Counted from the stretch's first letter, positions 7,306 through 15,309 are shown. The stretch is DNA of 64,000 nt from CAXMST01 sp963790085 (GCA_963790085.1 CAWBNH010000013.1:124001-188000), one strand, 5' to 3'. The notes: a model not told the origin generated them from the letters alone. Numbers and translations are program-made.

Positions 7306-8618
7306 TGGCTTCCAGGAGCCCCCTACGAGAGAGCGAGCCGGCGCGGCGCCCACCGGGCCCGACGCCGCCGGAGGCCGGCCCGTTCGACCGCGGCTTCTGG
7401 CGCAGCCCGCTGCGCGGTGAGTGGCTGAGCTCGTTCCTCGGCTCGGCGCTGCTGCCGCTGCTGCTGATCACCGGGATCACCGGGTTCCTCTCGCACGCCG
7501 CCTACGACCCCGACCTCGGCGCGAATGACATCACCGGCGGCTTCGACAGCGGCTTCTACTTCTTCGACTGGCCGACCAGCCCCGTCTGGCTGTACTCGGT
7601 CACGCAGTCGCTGCACGTGCTCTGTGGCCTGGCGGCGATACCGATCCTGATCGCGAAGCTCTGGTCGGTGGTCCCGAGGCTGTTCGAGCGACCGCCGGCA
7701 CGGTCGCTGGCGCACGGACTCGAGCGGCTCAGCGTCGCGACGCTGGTCGGCTCGGCGCTGTTCCTGCTGGTCACCGGGACCCTGAACATCACCTACTGGC
7801 TCCCGTTCCCATTCGCGTTCACGCCCGCGCACTACTACGCGGCGATCATCTTCATCGCGGCGCTGACCCTGCACGTCGCCCTGAAGCTGCCCGCCGTGAG
7901 CCGGGCCTTCCGGCGGCACGGGGCCTTCCGCCCGCTCGGGGAGGGGATCGAGCGCATGCGCGCCGCCGACCCCGCCGAGGACGGTCTCGCGGCCACCAAC
8001 CCGGCGGCGCCGACGATCTCGCGACGCGGCTTGATCGCAGCCGTGGGCGCGGGCTCACTGGGAATCGCCGCGCTCAACGTCGGCACGAACCTGCTGCCGG
8101 CCCTGCGCGAGACGGCGCTGCTCTCCCCCCGGGGACAGAGCTACGGCGACGGGCCGAACGACTTCCAGATCAACAAGACGGCCGAGGCCGCGGGGATCGG
8201 TGCCGACCGCGTCGGTGCGGACTGGCGGCTCGAGCTGGCCGGCGGCGATTCCGTGATCCGCCTCAGCCGCGAGCAGCTGCTCGCGATGGAGCAGCGCACC
8301 GAGCGGCTGCCGATCGCCTGCGTCGAGGGATGGACCAGCTGGCAGACGTGGACCGGCGTGCCGCTCCGGGAGCTGGCCGCGGCCGCCGGCTTCGAGGACG
8401 CCGAGCTACTGGTCGAGTCGCTTCAGCAGGCGGGTGCCTTTCGCCAGGCGACGCTGAACAGCGGCCAGGTGAGCGACGAGCGGTCGCTGCTCGCGCTCCG
8501 GGTCAACGGTGCCGAGCTCTCGCTCGACCACGGCTTTCCCGCCCGGGTGATCGTCCCGGCGCTCCCCGGCGTCCACAACACCAAGTGGGTCAAGCGGATG
8601 ACCTTCACGGAGGCCTGA
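7305..8618 (+). CDS. fusion of a cytochrome b561-like membrane domain and a sulfite-oxidase-type molybdopterin domain
   Basis: A 437-residue two-part protein. Residues about 40-215 contain four to five transmembrane helices with histidines placed as possible heme ligands (SLHVL and LTLHVAL), like b561-type domains. An RR-containing segment (SRRGLIAAVGAGSLGIAAL) starts the second part like an internal twin-arginine leader. The C-terminal ~190 residues match the oxidoreductase molybdopterin-binding domain: IACVEGWTSWQTWTGVPLREL carries the molybdenum-ligand cysteine, followed by the PGVHNTKWVK ending. This resembles MsrP/YedY joined with its MsrQ-like heme partner in one chain. It probably transfers electrons between the quinone pool and an extracytoplasmic substrate; the substrate is unknown. 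Confidence 0.8.
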   Translation: MASRSPLRESEPARRPPGPTPPEAGPFDRGFWRSPLRGEWLSSFLGSALLPLLLITGITGFLSHAAYDPDLGANDITGGFDSGFYFFDWPTSPVWLYSVTQSLHVLCGLAAIPILIAKLWSVVPRLFERPPARSLAHGLERLSVATLVGSALFLLVTGTLNITYWLPFPFAFTPAHYYAAIIFIAALTLHVALKLPAVSRAFRRHGAFRPLGEGIERMRAADPAEDGLAATNPAAPTISRRGLIAAVGAGSLGIAALNVGTNLLPALRETALLSPRGQSYGDGPNDFQINKTAEAAGIGADRVGADWRLELAGGDSVIRLSREQLLAMEQRTERLPIACVEGWTSWQTWTGVPLRELAAAAGFEDAELLVESLQQAGAFRQATLNSGQVSDERSLLALRVNGAELSLDHGFPARVIVPALPGVHNTKWVKRMTFTEA

Positions 8619-9269
8619 GTGCGGGGACGGCAGCGAGCCGACGGGAAACTGGACCGGTTCCGGTACGAGTACGGGGCGGAGCCGCTGCACCTGCTCGCCA
8701 CTCTCAGCAGCCTCGCCATCGTCGGATACGCGATCCTGCGGATCTTCGAGATCCCCTCGACCCTGGGGATCCTGCTCTGGCTGGTCGGCGTGATCCTCCT
8801 CCACGACCTGATCGCGGTGCCGCTCTACTCGCTGCTGTTGAGGGTCTCCGAGGAGACGGTCGACGCGACGGTCAGACCGCGCCGCAAGGCACTGCTGGTG
8901 CTCAACTACGTGCGGATTCCCGCGGCCTTCTCGCTGCTGCTCTTGCTGATCTGCTTTCCGCTCGTCTTCCAGCTCGACGAGTCGCGCTACGCGCTGACGA
9001 CCGGCCTCGACCTCGATCGCTACCTCGGCAACTGGCTGCTGATCAGCGGCGTCCTGTTCGGCCTGTCGGGGCTGCTCCTGGCCCTGAGGCTGCGCGGTGG
9101 CCGTGCCAAGCGCCCGATGTCGGCGCGCCCGCGGCGCCGGCCGCCGCCGCCGGCCGGCGGCGGCGCGATGGCGATCCTGGCCCGCGCGGTGCTGATCGCA
9201 GGTTGCCTGCTCGCAGTCTGGGTCGCGGCCTTGGTCGTCTACGGGCTGCTCAGCTCCTTCCCCCTCTGA
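8619..9269 (+). CDS. polytopic membrane protein ending the redox/glycosyl unit
   Basis: A 216-residue protein with about five hydrophobic helices (residues 25-45, 47-67, 90-112, 130-150 and 180-205) and a short Pro/Arg-rich loop (RPRRRPPPPAGGG) before the last helix. The GTG start directly follows the TGA of the molybdopterin gene with no gap. No motif identifies a family. Because it is co-translated with the fusion protein, a role as membrane subunit or assembly partner is a reasonable guess. Confidence 0.65.
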   Translation: MRGRQRADGKLDRFRYEYGAEPLHLLATLSSLAIVGYAILRIFEIPSTLGILLWLVGVILLHDLIAVPLYSLLLRVSEETVDATVRPRRKALLVLNYVRIPAAFSLLLLLICFPLVFQLDESRYALTTGLDLDRYLGNWLLISGVLFGLSGLLLALRLRGGRAKRPMSARPRRRPPPPAGGGAMAILARAVLIAGCLLAVWVAALVVYGLLSSFPL

Positions 9270-9339
9270 GCGACTGAGAAGTCACGCTCGAGTGCGGCGA
9301 TCGGCACCTGCGGCCGGGCAACCGTCACCGAGGTCGCCG

Positions 9340-9345
9340 TAGCCT
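9340..9345 (+). promoter_or_regulatory. -10 box TAGCCT, leaderless arrangement
   Basis: TAGCCT ends 7 nt before the ATG at 9353; no Shine-Dalgarno sequence is present. Confidence 0.5.
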
Positions 9346-9352
9346 CGGCCCG

Positions 9353-9985
9353 ATGATCCGGCGGCAGCGGGGAAGCGCGACGATCGAGCATGCGGCCCTG
9401 GTCCTGCTCGCCGCCGTGGTTGCGTTCGCCTCGGTCTCCGGTGCCCGTCTGCTGGCATCGGAGGGGCGCTCGCCGGCGCTGGTCTCCGAGCTCCTGCGCA
9501 AGCAGCGCTGCGCGGTCCGCTACCCGGACCCGTGCTGGCGAGACCCGCTGGCTGAGGCATACGGGCGGGCACTGGCCGGTGCGGTCCGGGCGCTCGCGCC
9601 GGCGCCGGCCAGCGTCCGCGGGCTCGTCGGGGTCGACTACCGGCGCTGCCGGCGGGCGAGCTGCGCGATCCCGCTGCCGGGTCCCGCCGGCGCACACCTG
9701 ACGACCTCGAACCGGCGGACGACCGCCTTCACCGCCGTGCGCGAGGACGGCGCCGGCGAGAAGACGATCGAGTACTGGATCTACCGGCCGACGATCGGCT
9801 GGGAACTGGCCCGGCAGCGGCTCGACGAGGACTCGATCAGGGCGCTCGCGCCGACCGCGCTAGGGGAGGATGCGGATCCGCGGCTGGTGCCGCTCGAGAC
9901 CCTGCTGGGTCGCGACGAGGCCGACTTCCCAGCTGCCGAGGAGCCGCCCTGGCGCTTCACGGTGGAGAGCCGCTGGGGGCGCTGA
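9353..9985 (+). CDS. secreted protein with a prepilin-like (Flp/TadE-type) N-terminus
   Basis: A 210-residue protein starting MIRRQRGSATIEHAALVLLAAVVAFASV. A basic leader, a Gly-Ser junction, a Glu at about +5 of the hydrophobic helix and a long aliphatic stretch are the signature of class III prepilins processed at the Gly-Ser bond. The remainder is soluble, with cysteine pairs (CAVRYPDPC about 50-58, CRRASC about 95-100) that could form disulfides. No Tad or type IV pilus genes are in the window, so assembly machinery must lie elsewhere. Pilin relatedness is inferred from the leader only. Confidence 0.65.
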   Translation: MIRRQRGSATIEHAALVLLAAVVAFASVSGARLLASEGRSPALVSELLRKQRCAVRYPDPCWRDPLAEAYGRALAGAVRALAPAPASVRGLVGVDYRRCRRASCAIPLPGPAGAHLTTSNRRTTAFTAVREDGAGEKTIEYWIYRPTIGWELARQRLDEDSIRALAPTALGEDADPRLVPLETLLGRDEADFPAAEEPPWRFTVESRWGR

Positions 9986-10065
9986 AGACCGATCGCGCCG
10001 CGGCGCGTCAGTATTGCGGGGCGGCGCGCCGGTCGGCAGCGCCCGCCAGCGCTCGGAGGAATCGA

Positions 10066-10269
10066 ATGGCAGCAGACAAGCAGGCAGTGATCAGCAGGAT
10101 CCGCGACCACTATGCGTCCCTCGGGATTCCTCTGGACGCGCTCAGCGACCGCGAGATCGAGTACGGCGTCCGGCAGCTGGCAGCCGCCGCCCGCGAGGCG
10201 GGCACCGGCAGCAAGGAGGCGACGGCGGCGATGCGCGCTGCGGTCGAGGCAGCCAGGGAGCGCGAATAG
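10066..10269 (+). CDS. small helical protein of unknown function
   Basis: A 67-residue, mostly helical, Ala-rich protein (SRIRDHYASLGIPLDALSD, then REIEYGVRQLAAAAREA). Unlike many neighbours it has a clear ribosome binding site, GGAGG, 8 nt before the ATG. No family is recognised. Confidence 0.6.
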   Translation: MAADKQAVISRIRDHYASLGIPLDALSDREIEYGVRQLAAAAREAGTGSKEATAAMRAAVEAARERE

Positions 10270-10318
10270 GGAGACGTCGTTCAGGCGCAGGGCCGCCTCG
10301 ATCCGGATCGGAGCGCTC

Positions 10319-11221
10319 TCACCAGACCGCGTCGTGGAACTCCATCACCCCGGCGGCGGACTCCAGCTCGGCGCCGGCGAGCCTGCCGCTGAAGCTTCCG
10401 AAGGGCTGCCGGTAGCTGTAGCGGACGAGGCCGAGGTTCTGGGCCGCCTGCCTCTCCGCCTCCGGCCTGAACTCGAGCCGCGAGCCGTCGTCGAGCTCGA
10501 CGCTACCGAGGTCGTCGGCGAACCGCGCCGGGCCGGGCTCGATCAGCTCCGCACCGAGCCAGATCGCCCGCTCGCTGCCGCGCTCGGGGTCGTTGACCCC
10601 GCTGACCAGGTTCCAGGCGAGGTCGCGGCCGTCGGCCGCGCGCCCGACCCCGGCCGACCAGGACCAGACCGTGTGGCGTGGGTGGTACCCCGCCGACTCG
10701 TCCTCGATACCCCGCGCGGAGCCGACGAACCGGCGCCCGCCGGCGAGCCGCACGTCGCAGTCGATCGTCGCGAACCGCTTGCGCGTCCAGACGTAGCCGC
10801 CCTCGGCGGTCGGGCAGACGGACTCCACCCAGCGACCGCTGCCGACCATCAGCGTGGCCTGCACCTCGTCGGAGTCGATTCGGGTCACCACGCCCGGCTG
10901 ATCGGAGCCGATCGGCCACGGTCGGCCGCCGGGGCGCAGGCTTCGAACCTCACCGGCCGCGAAAGGAGGTCGCAGCCTCGTTCGCTCGACCATCTCGCCG
11001 CTCGCACGGTCGACCACCGCCCAGAACGTCTGCCCGGCCGGCCCGACCTGGACCCGCGCCGCGCAGAGCAGGAAGTCGTCGGCGAAGACGCCGACGTACC
11101 GCCAGCGCTTGCGGAGCCGGCGGCCGGGGCCGAGTAGCGGCATCCCGGACGGCGGCAGGGGGATCTCGGGGCGGCCGGGGCCCGGTCCTCGCCACGGCAG
11201 CCGCCCGGGCCGCGGCCCCAC
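10319..11221 (-). CDS. DUF2804-like lipocalin-fold protein
   Basis: A 300-residue protein rich in beta-strand patterns and tryptophan. The opening WRYVGVFADDFLLCAARVQVGP and the repeated strands (TFWAVVDRASGEM, TVWSWSAGVG, AIWLGAELIEPG) resemble the DUF2804 family, relatives of the CrtC/AttH two-lipocalin fold. No enzymatic residues can be named. The GTG start lies only 5 nt after the stop of the carboxylase gene, so it is probably expressed from the same transcript. The family call is moderate. Confidence 0.6.
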   Translation of the reverse strand: MGPRPGRLPWRGPGPGRPEIPLPPSGMPLLGPGRRLRKRWRYVGVFADDFLLCAARVQVGPAGQTFWAVVDRASGEMVERTRLRPPFAAGEVRSLRPGGRPWPIGSDQPGVVTRIDSDEVQATLMVGSGRWVESVCPTAEGGYVWTRKRFATIDCDVRLAGGRRFVGSARGIEDESAGYHPRHTVWSWSAGVGRAADGRDLAWNLVSGVNDPERGSERAIWLGAELIEPGPARFADDLGSVELDDGSRLEFRPEAERQAAQNLGLVRYSYRQPFGSFSGRLAGAELESAAGVMEFHDAVW

Positions 11222-11226
11222 CGTTG

Positions 11227-12987
11227 CTACTCGATCCTGGCGATCAACTCGCCGCTGTTGATCGCGGCCCCAACCTCGACCGGCAGCGACGTCACCGTGC
11301 CCGAGCGATGGGCGGTGATCTCGTTCTCCATCTTCATCGCCTCGATCACGCAGACGATCGCGCCCTCCTCCACCTCGTCGCCCTCGGCAACCTCGACCTT
11401 GAATATCGAGCCCTGAAGCGGAGCGGTCAGGTCCTCGCTTGAGGTCGCTGCGCCGCCGCCTGCCTTCGCCTCGCGCTTCTGGGGGCGCTTGGCCCCGTCG
11501 ACGCTACCGGCGCCGGCTCCCAGCGCCTCGCCGATCACCTTGACCCCGAACAGCTTGCCCCCGACCTCGACCTGGTACTCGCGGGTGACCAGCTCTTTGT
11601 CGCCGCCGTCCTCGGAAGCGGCCGGCGGAGTCGTTGGGGCGAGCGCGGCCAGCCACTCCTCGTTCTCGGTCAGATCGCGGCAGGTCTCGCCTCTCGCCCA
11701 CTGCTCGGTGGCCATGATCGCCGCGTGGAAGGGGATCAGGGTCGTCAGCGTGCCGACGTCGAACTCATCCAGCGCCCTGATCATCCGCCGGGTCGCCTTT
11801 GCGCGATCGACGTCCCAGGTGATCAGCTTGGCGACCATCGGGTCATAGAGGGGGGTTACCTCGCCGCCCGTCTCGAGCCCGGAGTCGACCCGGACGCCGG
11901 GGCCCGAGGGCTCCTTGTAGGCGTCAACGCGGCCGGGTGCGGGAGCGAAGTTGAGGTGCGCGGCCTCGGCGTTGATCCTGCACTCGATCGCATGGCCGCG
12001 GAGCTCCACGTCCTCCTGCGAGATCGACAGGGGCTCGCCGGCGGCGATCCTGATCTGCTCCCGGACGATGTCGACGCCGGTGACCATCTCGGTCACGCAG
12101 TGCTCGACCTGGACCCGGGTGTTCATCTCGAGGAAGAAGTACTCGTCTCCGACCTGCAGGCCCTCGACCGTCCCGGCCCCTCGGTAGTCGACCGCGCGGG
12201 CCGCCTCGGTCGCGATCTTCCCGATCCGCTCGCGCATCTCGGCGTCGACGCGCGGGCCGGGAGCCTCCTCGATCAGCTTCTGGTGTCGCCGCTGGATCGA
12301 GCAGTCGCGCTCGCCAAGATGGATCACGCTTCCGTGTGCGTCCGCGAGCACCTGGACCTCGACGTGGCGGGGATCATCGAGGTAGCGCTCGAGGTAGACG
12401 CGGTCGTCGCTGAAGAACTTCTCGCCCTCGCGGCCCGCTCCCTCGAATGCGGCGGCGAGATCGTCGGGGGTCAGCGCCACGCGGAAGCCCTTGCCGCCGC
12501 CGCCGCCGACCGCCTTGCAAGCGATCGGGTAGCCGATCTCCTCCGCCTTCGCGGCGGCCGCATCGAGATCGGGGGCCGGCTCGGTGTCGCCGGGGACGAT
12601 CGGCACGCCGGCCTTCTCCATGATCTCCCGCGCTCGCGTCTTCGACCCCATCGCCTCGATCGCGGCGGCCGGCGGGCCGATCCAGGTCAAGCCCGCCTCC
12701 TCGATCGCGGCGGCGAACTCGGCGTTCTCGGCCAGGAAGCCGTACCCGGGGTGAATCGCCTCGGCGCCGGACTCGAGCGCCACCTCGATGATCCTCGGAA
12801 TGTTCAGGTAGCTCTCAGCCGGCACCGCCGGGCCCAGCAGGAATGCCTCGTCGGCGAGCCGCACGTGGGGCGTGTCACGGTCCGCCTCGGAGTAGACGGC
12901 AACGGAGCCGATGCCCATCTCCTTCAGCGTCCGGATGATGCGGATCGCGATCTCTCCGCGGTTGGCGATCAGGACCTTCTCGAACAT
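11227..12987 (-). CDS. accA3: acyl-CoA carboxylase alpha subunit (biotin carboxylase plus BCCP domain)
   Basis: A 586-residue protein that carboxylates biotin with ATP and bicarbonate and passes the carboxyl group to a separate carboxyltransferase acting on acetyl- or propionyl-CoA. The biotin carboxylase domain covers about residues 1-445 (KVLIANRGEIAIRIIRTLKE, the Gly-rich ATP loop GGGGGKGFRV, EMNTRVQVEHCVTE). A linker follows, and the C-terminal biotinyl domain has the attachment motif EAMKMENE. The length fits actinobacterial AccA/PccA subunits. No beta subunit lies nearby. BirA at 45066-45779 is the likely biotin ligase. The ATG is preceded by a TATCCT box at the leaderless distance. Confidence 0.92.
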   Translation of the reverse strand: MFEKVLIANRGEIAIRIIRTLKEMGIGSVAVYSEADRDTPHVRLADEAFLLGPAVPAESYLNIPRIIEVALESGAEAIHPGYGFLAENAEFAAAIEEAGLTWIGPPAAAIEAMGSKTRAREIMEKAGVPIVPGDTEPAPDLDAAAAKAEEIGYPIACKAVGGGGGKGFRVALTPDDLAAAFEGAGREGEKFFSDDRVYLERYLDDPRHVEVQVLADAHGSVIHLGERDCSIQRRHQKLIEEAPGPRVDAEMRERIGKIATEAARAVDYRGAGTVEGLQVGDEYFFLEMNTRVQVEHCVTEMVTGVDIVREQIRIAAGEPLSISQEDVELRGHAIECRINAEAAHLNFAPAPGRVDAYKEPSGPGVRVDSGLETGGEVTPLYDPMVAKLITWDVDRAKATRRMIRALDEFDVGTLTTLIPFHAAIMATEQWARGETCRDLTENEEWLAALAPTTPPAASEDGGDKELVTREYQVEVGGKLFGVKVIGEALGAGAGSVDGAKRPQKREAKAGGGAATSSEDLTAPLQGSIFKVEVAEGDEVEEGAIVCVIEAMKMENEITAHRSGTVTSLPVEVGAAINSGELIARIE

Positions 12988-12996
12988 AGGCGCGGG

Positions 12997-13002
12997 AGGA
13001 TA
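12997..13002 (-). promoter_or_regulatory. -10 box TATCCT, leaderless arrangement
   Basis: TATCCT on the minus strand ends 9 nt before the carboxylase ATG at 12987. It is back to back with the plus-strand box at 13032-13037. Confidence 0.5.
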
Positions 13003-13031
13003 GTCGGCCTCGGGGAGCCGGTGACTGCCAC

Positions 13032-13037
13032 TAGGAT
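13032..13037 (+). promoter_or_regulatory. -10 box TAGGAT, leaderless arrangement
   Basis: TAGGAT ends 8 nt before the ATG at 13046; no ribosome binding site is visible. Confidence 0.5.
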
Positions 13038-13045
13038 CAGCCCCG

Positions 13046-13330
13046 ATGAGCGCAGCCGAGACCAGCCCCCGGCCGCGTGAGCCGATCAGCGAGGCGGAGC
13101 TTCAGCGGAGCATCCGAGTGATCAGGATCGCGATCCTCGGCAGCGTCGCCACGATCATCGCGCTGACGCTGGCCTTCACCGTCGCGCTCGACGCGCCGGC
13201 CTTCCCGCTGTTGGCGATCGCCGGCTTCGTCGTCGTCTTCGACCTCGTCTTCCTGGTCGTCTTCACGCGCCAGCGCCGGCAGGCGATAGCCGCCCTCCAC
13301 CGTCGGGAAGCCGGCGCCGGACGGGAATAG
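13046..13330 (+). CDS. small two-helix membrane protein
   Basis: A 94-residue protein with an acidic-basic N-terminus (about 25 residues) and two transmembrane helices: about 26-47 (IRIAILGSVATIIALTLAFTVAL) and 51-73 (FPLLAIAGFVVVFDLVFLVVF), then a basic tail, giving both ends in the cytoplasm. Function is unknown. It is divergent from the carboxylase gene. Its TAG stop lies inside the first copy of the 65-bp repeat, so the end of the gene and the repeat are physically joined. Confidence 0.65.
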   Translation: MSAAETSPRPREPISEAELQRSIRVIRIAILGSVATIIALTLAFTVALDAPAFPLLAIAGFVVVFDLVFLVVFTRQRRQAIAALHRREAGAGRE

Positions 13331-13473
13331 CAGCGCTATCCCGACCTGACGAGCCTGCGCCGCCGTCGGGCAAGGAAGAGGCCGGGCGGGAATAGCAGCG
13401 CTATCCCGACCTGACGAGCCTGCGCCGCCGTCGGGCAAGGAAGAGGCCGGGCGGGAATAGCAGCGCTATCCCG
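13322..13473. repeat. 65-bp tandem repeat, 2.3 copies, each opening with a hairpin
   Basis: Copies start at 13322, 13387 and 13452 (exact 65-nt period); the third stops matching after 22 nt. Each begins CGGGAATAGCAGCGCTATCC, which folds into an ATAGC/GCTAT stem extended by GGG/CCC with one bulged A. The first copy contains the stop codon of the gene at 13046. The copies look identical over the whole unit, which suggests recent duplication or active maintenance. Confidence 0.9.
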
Positions 13474-13517
13474 CCCGGCCGATGACGCCGCCCGACGGCG
13501 GCGCAGGCCGTCAGGTC
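13343..13517. repeat. long inverted repeat pairing the tandem unit with the 3' end of the facing gene
   Basis: The 29-nt segment at 13343-13371 (and its copy at 13408-13436) is repeated in inverted orientation at 13490-13517, with only one unpaired base. The inverted arm reaches the stop codon of the SnoaL-like gene at 13516-13518. Transcripts from either side could form a large stem enclosing the hairpin at 13445-13480. Confidence 0.85.
13445..13480. terminator. strong 16-bp hairpin, probable bidirectional terminator
   Basis: GGCCGGGCGGGA(A)TAGC pairs with GCTATCCCGCCCGGCC around an AGC loop, interrupted by one bulged A. It sits between two convergent genes. There is no T-tract, so factor-independent termination is likely but not certain. 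Confidence 0.65.
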
Positions 13518-13932
13518 AGAACTCGGGGAAGGCGTCGGACACATCCAGCGCCTCCAGCGCGTCGCCGACCGTGCGGTCGAGCGCCGAGCGGACGATCATG
13601 TCGTCCTCGATGACCAGCGCCTGGAACCAGGGGAGGTCGACGTCCACCCCGCTCTCCTTGCCGGTGCCGTGGAAGCGGATCCGCACGATCGCCACCTCGC
13701 CCTCGCGCTGGTAGCTCTCGATCTCGACCCGGATCGCCTCCCACGGCTCGTGCAGGTGCTCCCAGAAGCGGCGAAAGCCCTCGTGACCCGAGTAGAGGGG
13801 CTCGGTGCCGGGGAACGAGGCGGAGGTATGCCACTCGACCTCGGGTGAGAGGAACTCGAGCGTGCGATCGAGGTTGCCCTCGTTCCACGCGGCGTAGCCG
13901 GCGCGGATCCGTTCAAGCAGAGAGTCGGCCAT
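13516..13932 (-). CDS. SnoaL-like (NTF2 fold) protein
   Basis: A 138-residue single-domain protein (140 if read from the ATG at 13938). It has the NTF2/SnoaL pattern: an opening helix (LLERIRAGYAAWNEGNLD), FLSPEVEWHT, a GHEGFRRFWEHL helix and paired strands around VAIVRIRFHGTGKESG. Such proteins act as small cyclases, isomerases or binding domains and cannot be assigned further from sequence. I prefer the second ATG at 13932 because a TTAGAT box (13941-13946) then lies 8 nt upstream. The stop codon lies in an inverted repeat arm. Confidence 0.75.
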   Translation of the reverse strand: MADSLLERIRAGYAAWNEGNLDRTLEFLSPEVEWHTSASFPGTEPLYSGHEGFRRFWEHLHEPWEAIRVEIESYQREGEVAIVRIRFHGTGKESGVDVDLPWFQALVIEDDMIVRSALDRTVGDALEALDVSDAFPEF

Positions 13933-14000
13933 CGGCATGGATCTAATCAGGCCCCGGGCCGCTCCTCAAACCGATTGCCGCCGACCGACGCCGGCTCGCC

Positions 14001-15302
14001 TCAGGCGGCGAGCTGCAGCTCGGAGTCCTCTAGCCAGATCACCTCGTCGCGGGCCGGCCCGACCCCGACCAGCTTGATCGGCACCCCGACGAACTCGCTG
14101 ATGAACCGCAGATACTCGCGGGCAGCCTCGGGCAGCTCCTCGACCGAGCGGCACCCGCTGATGTCCTCCTGCCAGCCCGGGAGGTCCTCGTACTCGGCAG
14201 CGGCGTGATGCAGCACCGACTGGTGGTAGGGGAACTCCTCGAAGGTCGCCCCCTCGTGGCCGCGATAACGGACCGCCACGCGCAGCGGATCGAGCCCGGC
14301 CAGAACGTCGAGCTTCGTGATCACCAGGCCGGTCATCGCGTTGAGCCGCACCGCGTAACGAAGCGCGACGAGATCGAGCCAGCCACAACGACGGGAGCGG
14401 CCGGTGGTGGTCCCCACCTCCTGGCCGACGGAGCCGAGGTGCTCGCCAACCTGATCGTCGAGCTCGGTCGGGAACGGACCGGAACCGACCCGGGTCGAGT
14501 AGGCCTTCGTCACCCCCCAGACGTCGTCGATGTCCCGAGGCCCGACGCCGGCGCCGATGCAAGCGGCCCCGGCAACGGGATTCGACGACGTGACGAATGG
14601 GTAGGTGCCGTGATCGAGATCGAGCAGCACGCCCTGCGCCCCCTCGAACAGGACAGAACGACCGGCGTCAAGGGCGTTCCAGCAGAGGTGCGCCGTATCG
14701 GCGATATAGGGCTCCAGCCGGTGCCCGTAGGTCACGTACTCCTCGGTCATCGCATGCAGGTCGAGGGCCGGGTCCTTCACGTGTGGCCGCAGCATCTGCC
14801 GCTTCGGCTCCATCGCCGCCATGATCTTCTGACGAAGGATCTTCTCGTCGAGCAGGTCTTGGACGCGAATCCCGAGGCGGGAGGCCTTGTCCGCGTAGCA
14901 GGGGCCGATTCCCCGGCGGGTGGTCCCGATCTTGAGGCTGCCGAGCTGCTGCTCGCCGGCGGTGTCGAGCAGCACGTGGTAGGGCATGATCAGATGGGCG
15001 TTGGCGCTGATCCGCAGTTGACCGGTCGCGACACCCCGACGCTTCAGGGCCTCGATCTCGTCGGTGATGATCTTCGGATCGATCACCACCCCGTTGCCGA
15101 TCACGCAGGTCGTGCCCGGGTGCAGGATTCCGGATGGGATCAGGTGCAGCTTGAACTCCTCGTCGCCGCGGACGATCGTGTGGCCGGCGTTGTTGCCGCC
15201 CTGGAAGCGCACGACCATCTCGGCCTGCTCGGCGAGCAGGTCGGTGACCTTGCCCTTCCCCTCGTCGCCCCACTGGGCGCCCACTATGACCAGGCCCGGC
15301 AT
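14001..15302 (-). CDS. purA: adenylosuccinate synthetase
   Basis: A 433-residue enzyme that joins IMP and aspartate with GTP to form adenylosuccinate, the first step from IMP to AMP. The N-terminal GTP-binding loop GAQWGDEGKGK at about residues 8-18, the QGGNNAGHT motif, the central FEGAQG segment and GSGPFPTEL are all present, and the length is normal. The start is supported by a TAATCT box at the leaderless distance. It lies downstream of the helicase-loader gene on the same strand but has its own promoter-like box. Confidence 0.95.
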   Translation of the reverse strand: MPGLVIVGAQWGDEGKGKVTDLLAEQAEMVVRFQGGNNAGHTIVRGDEEFKLHLIPSGILHPGTTCVIGNGVVIDPKIITDEIEALKRRGVATGQLRISANAHLIMPYHVLLDTAGEQQLGSLKIGTTRRGIGPCYADKASRLGIRVQDLLDEKILRQKIMAAMEPKRQMLRPHVKDPALDLHAMTEEYVTYGHRLEPYIADTAHLCWNALDAGRSVLFEGAQGVLLDLDHGTYPFVTSSNPVAGAACIGAGVGPRDIDDVWGVTKAYSTRVGSGPFPTELDDQVGEHLGSVGQEVGTTTGRSRRCGWLDLVALRYAVRLNAMTGLVITKLDVLAGLDPLRVAVRYRGHEGATFEEFPYHQSVLHHAAAEYEDLPGWQEDISGCRSVEELPEAAREYLRFISEFVGVPIKLVGVGPARDEVIWLEDSELQLAA

Positions 15303-15309
15303 GCGGCGC

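Noticed and set aside
5191..7353. 720-codon open frame on the minus strand opposite the glycosyl/redox unit
   Set aside because: It lies antisense to three clear genes and encodes Arg/Pro/Gly-rich sequence without motifs, as expected from GC-rich codon positions.
13322..13473. 65-bp repeat read as a CRISPR array
   Set aside because: The unit repeats as a whole with no variable spacers, only 2.3 copies exist and no cas genes are present.
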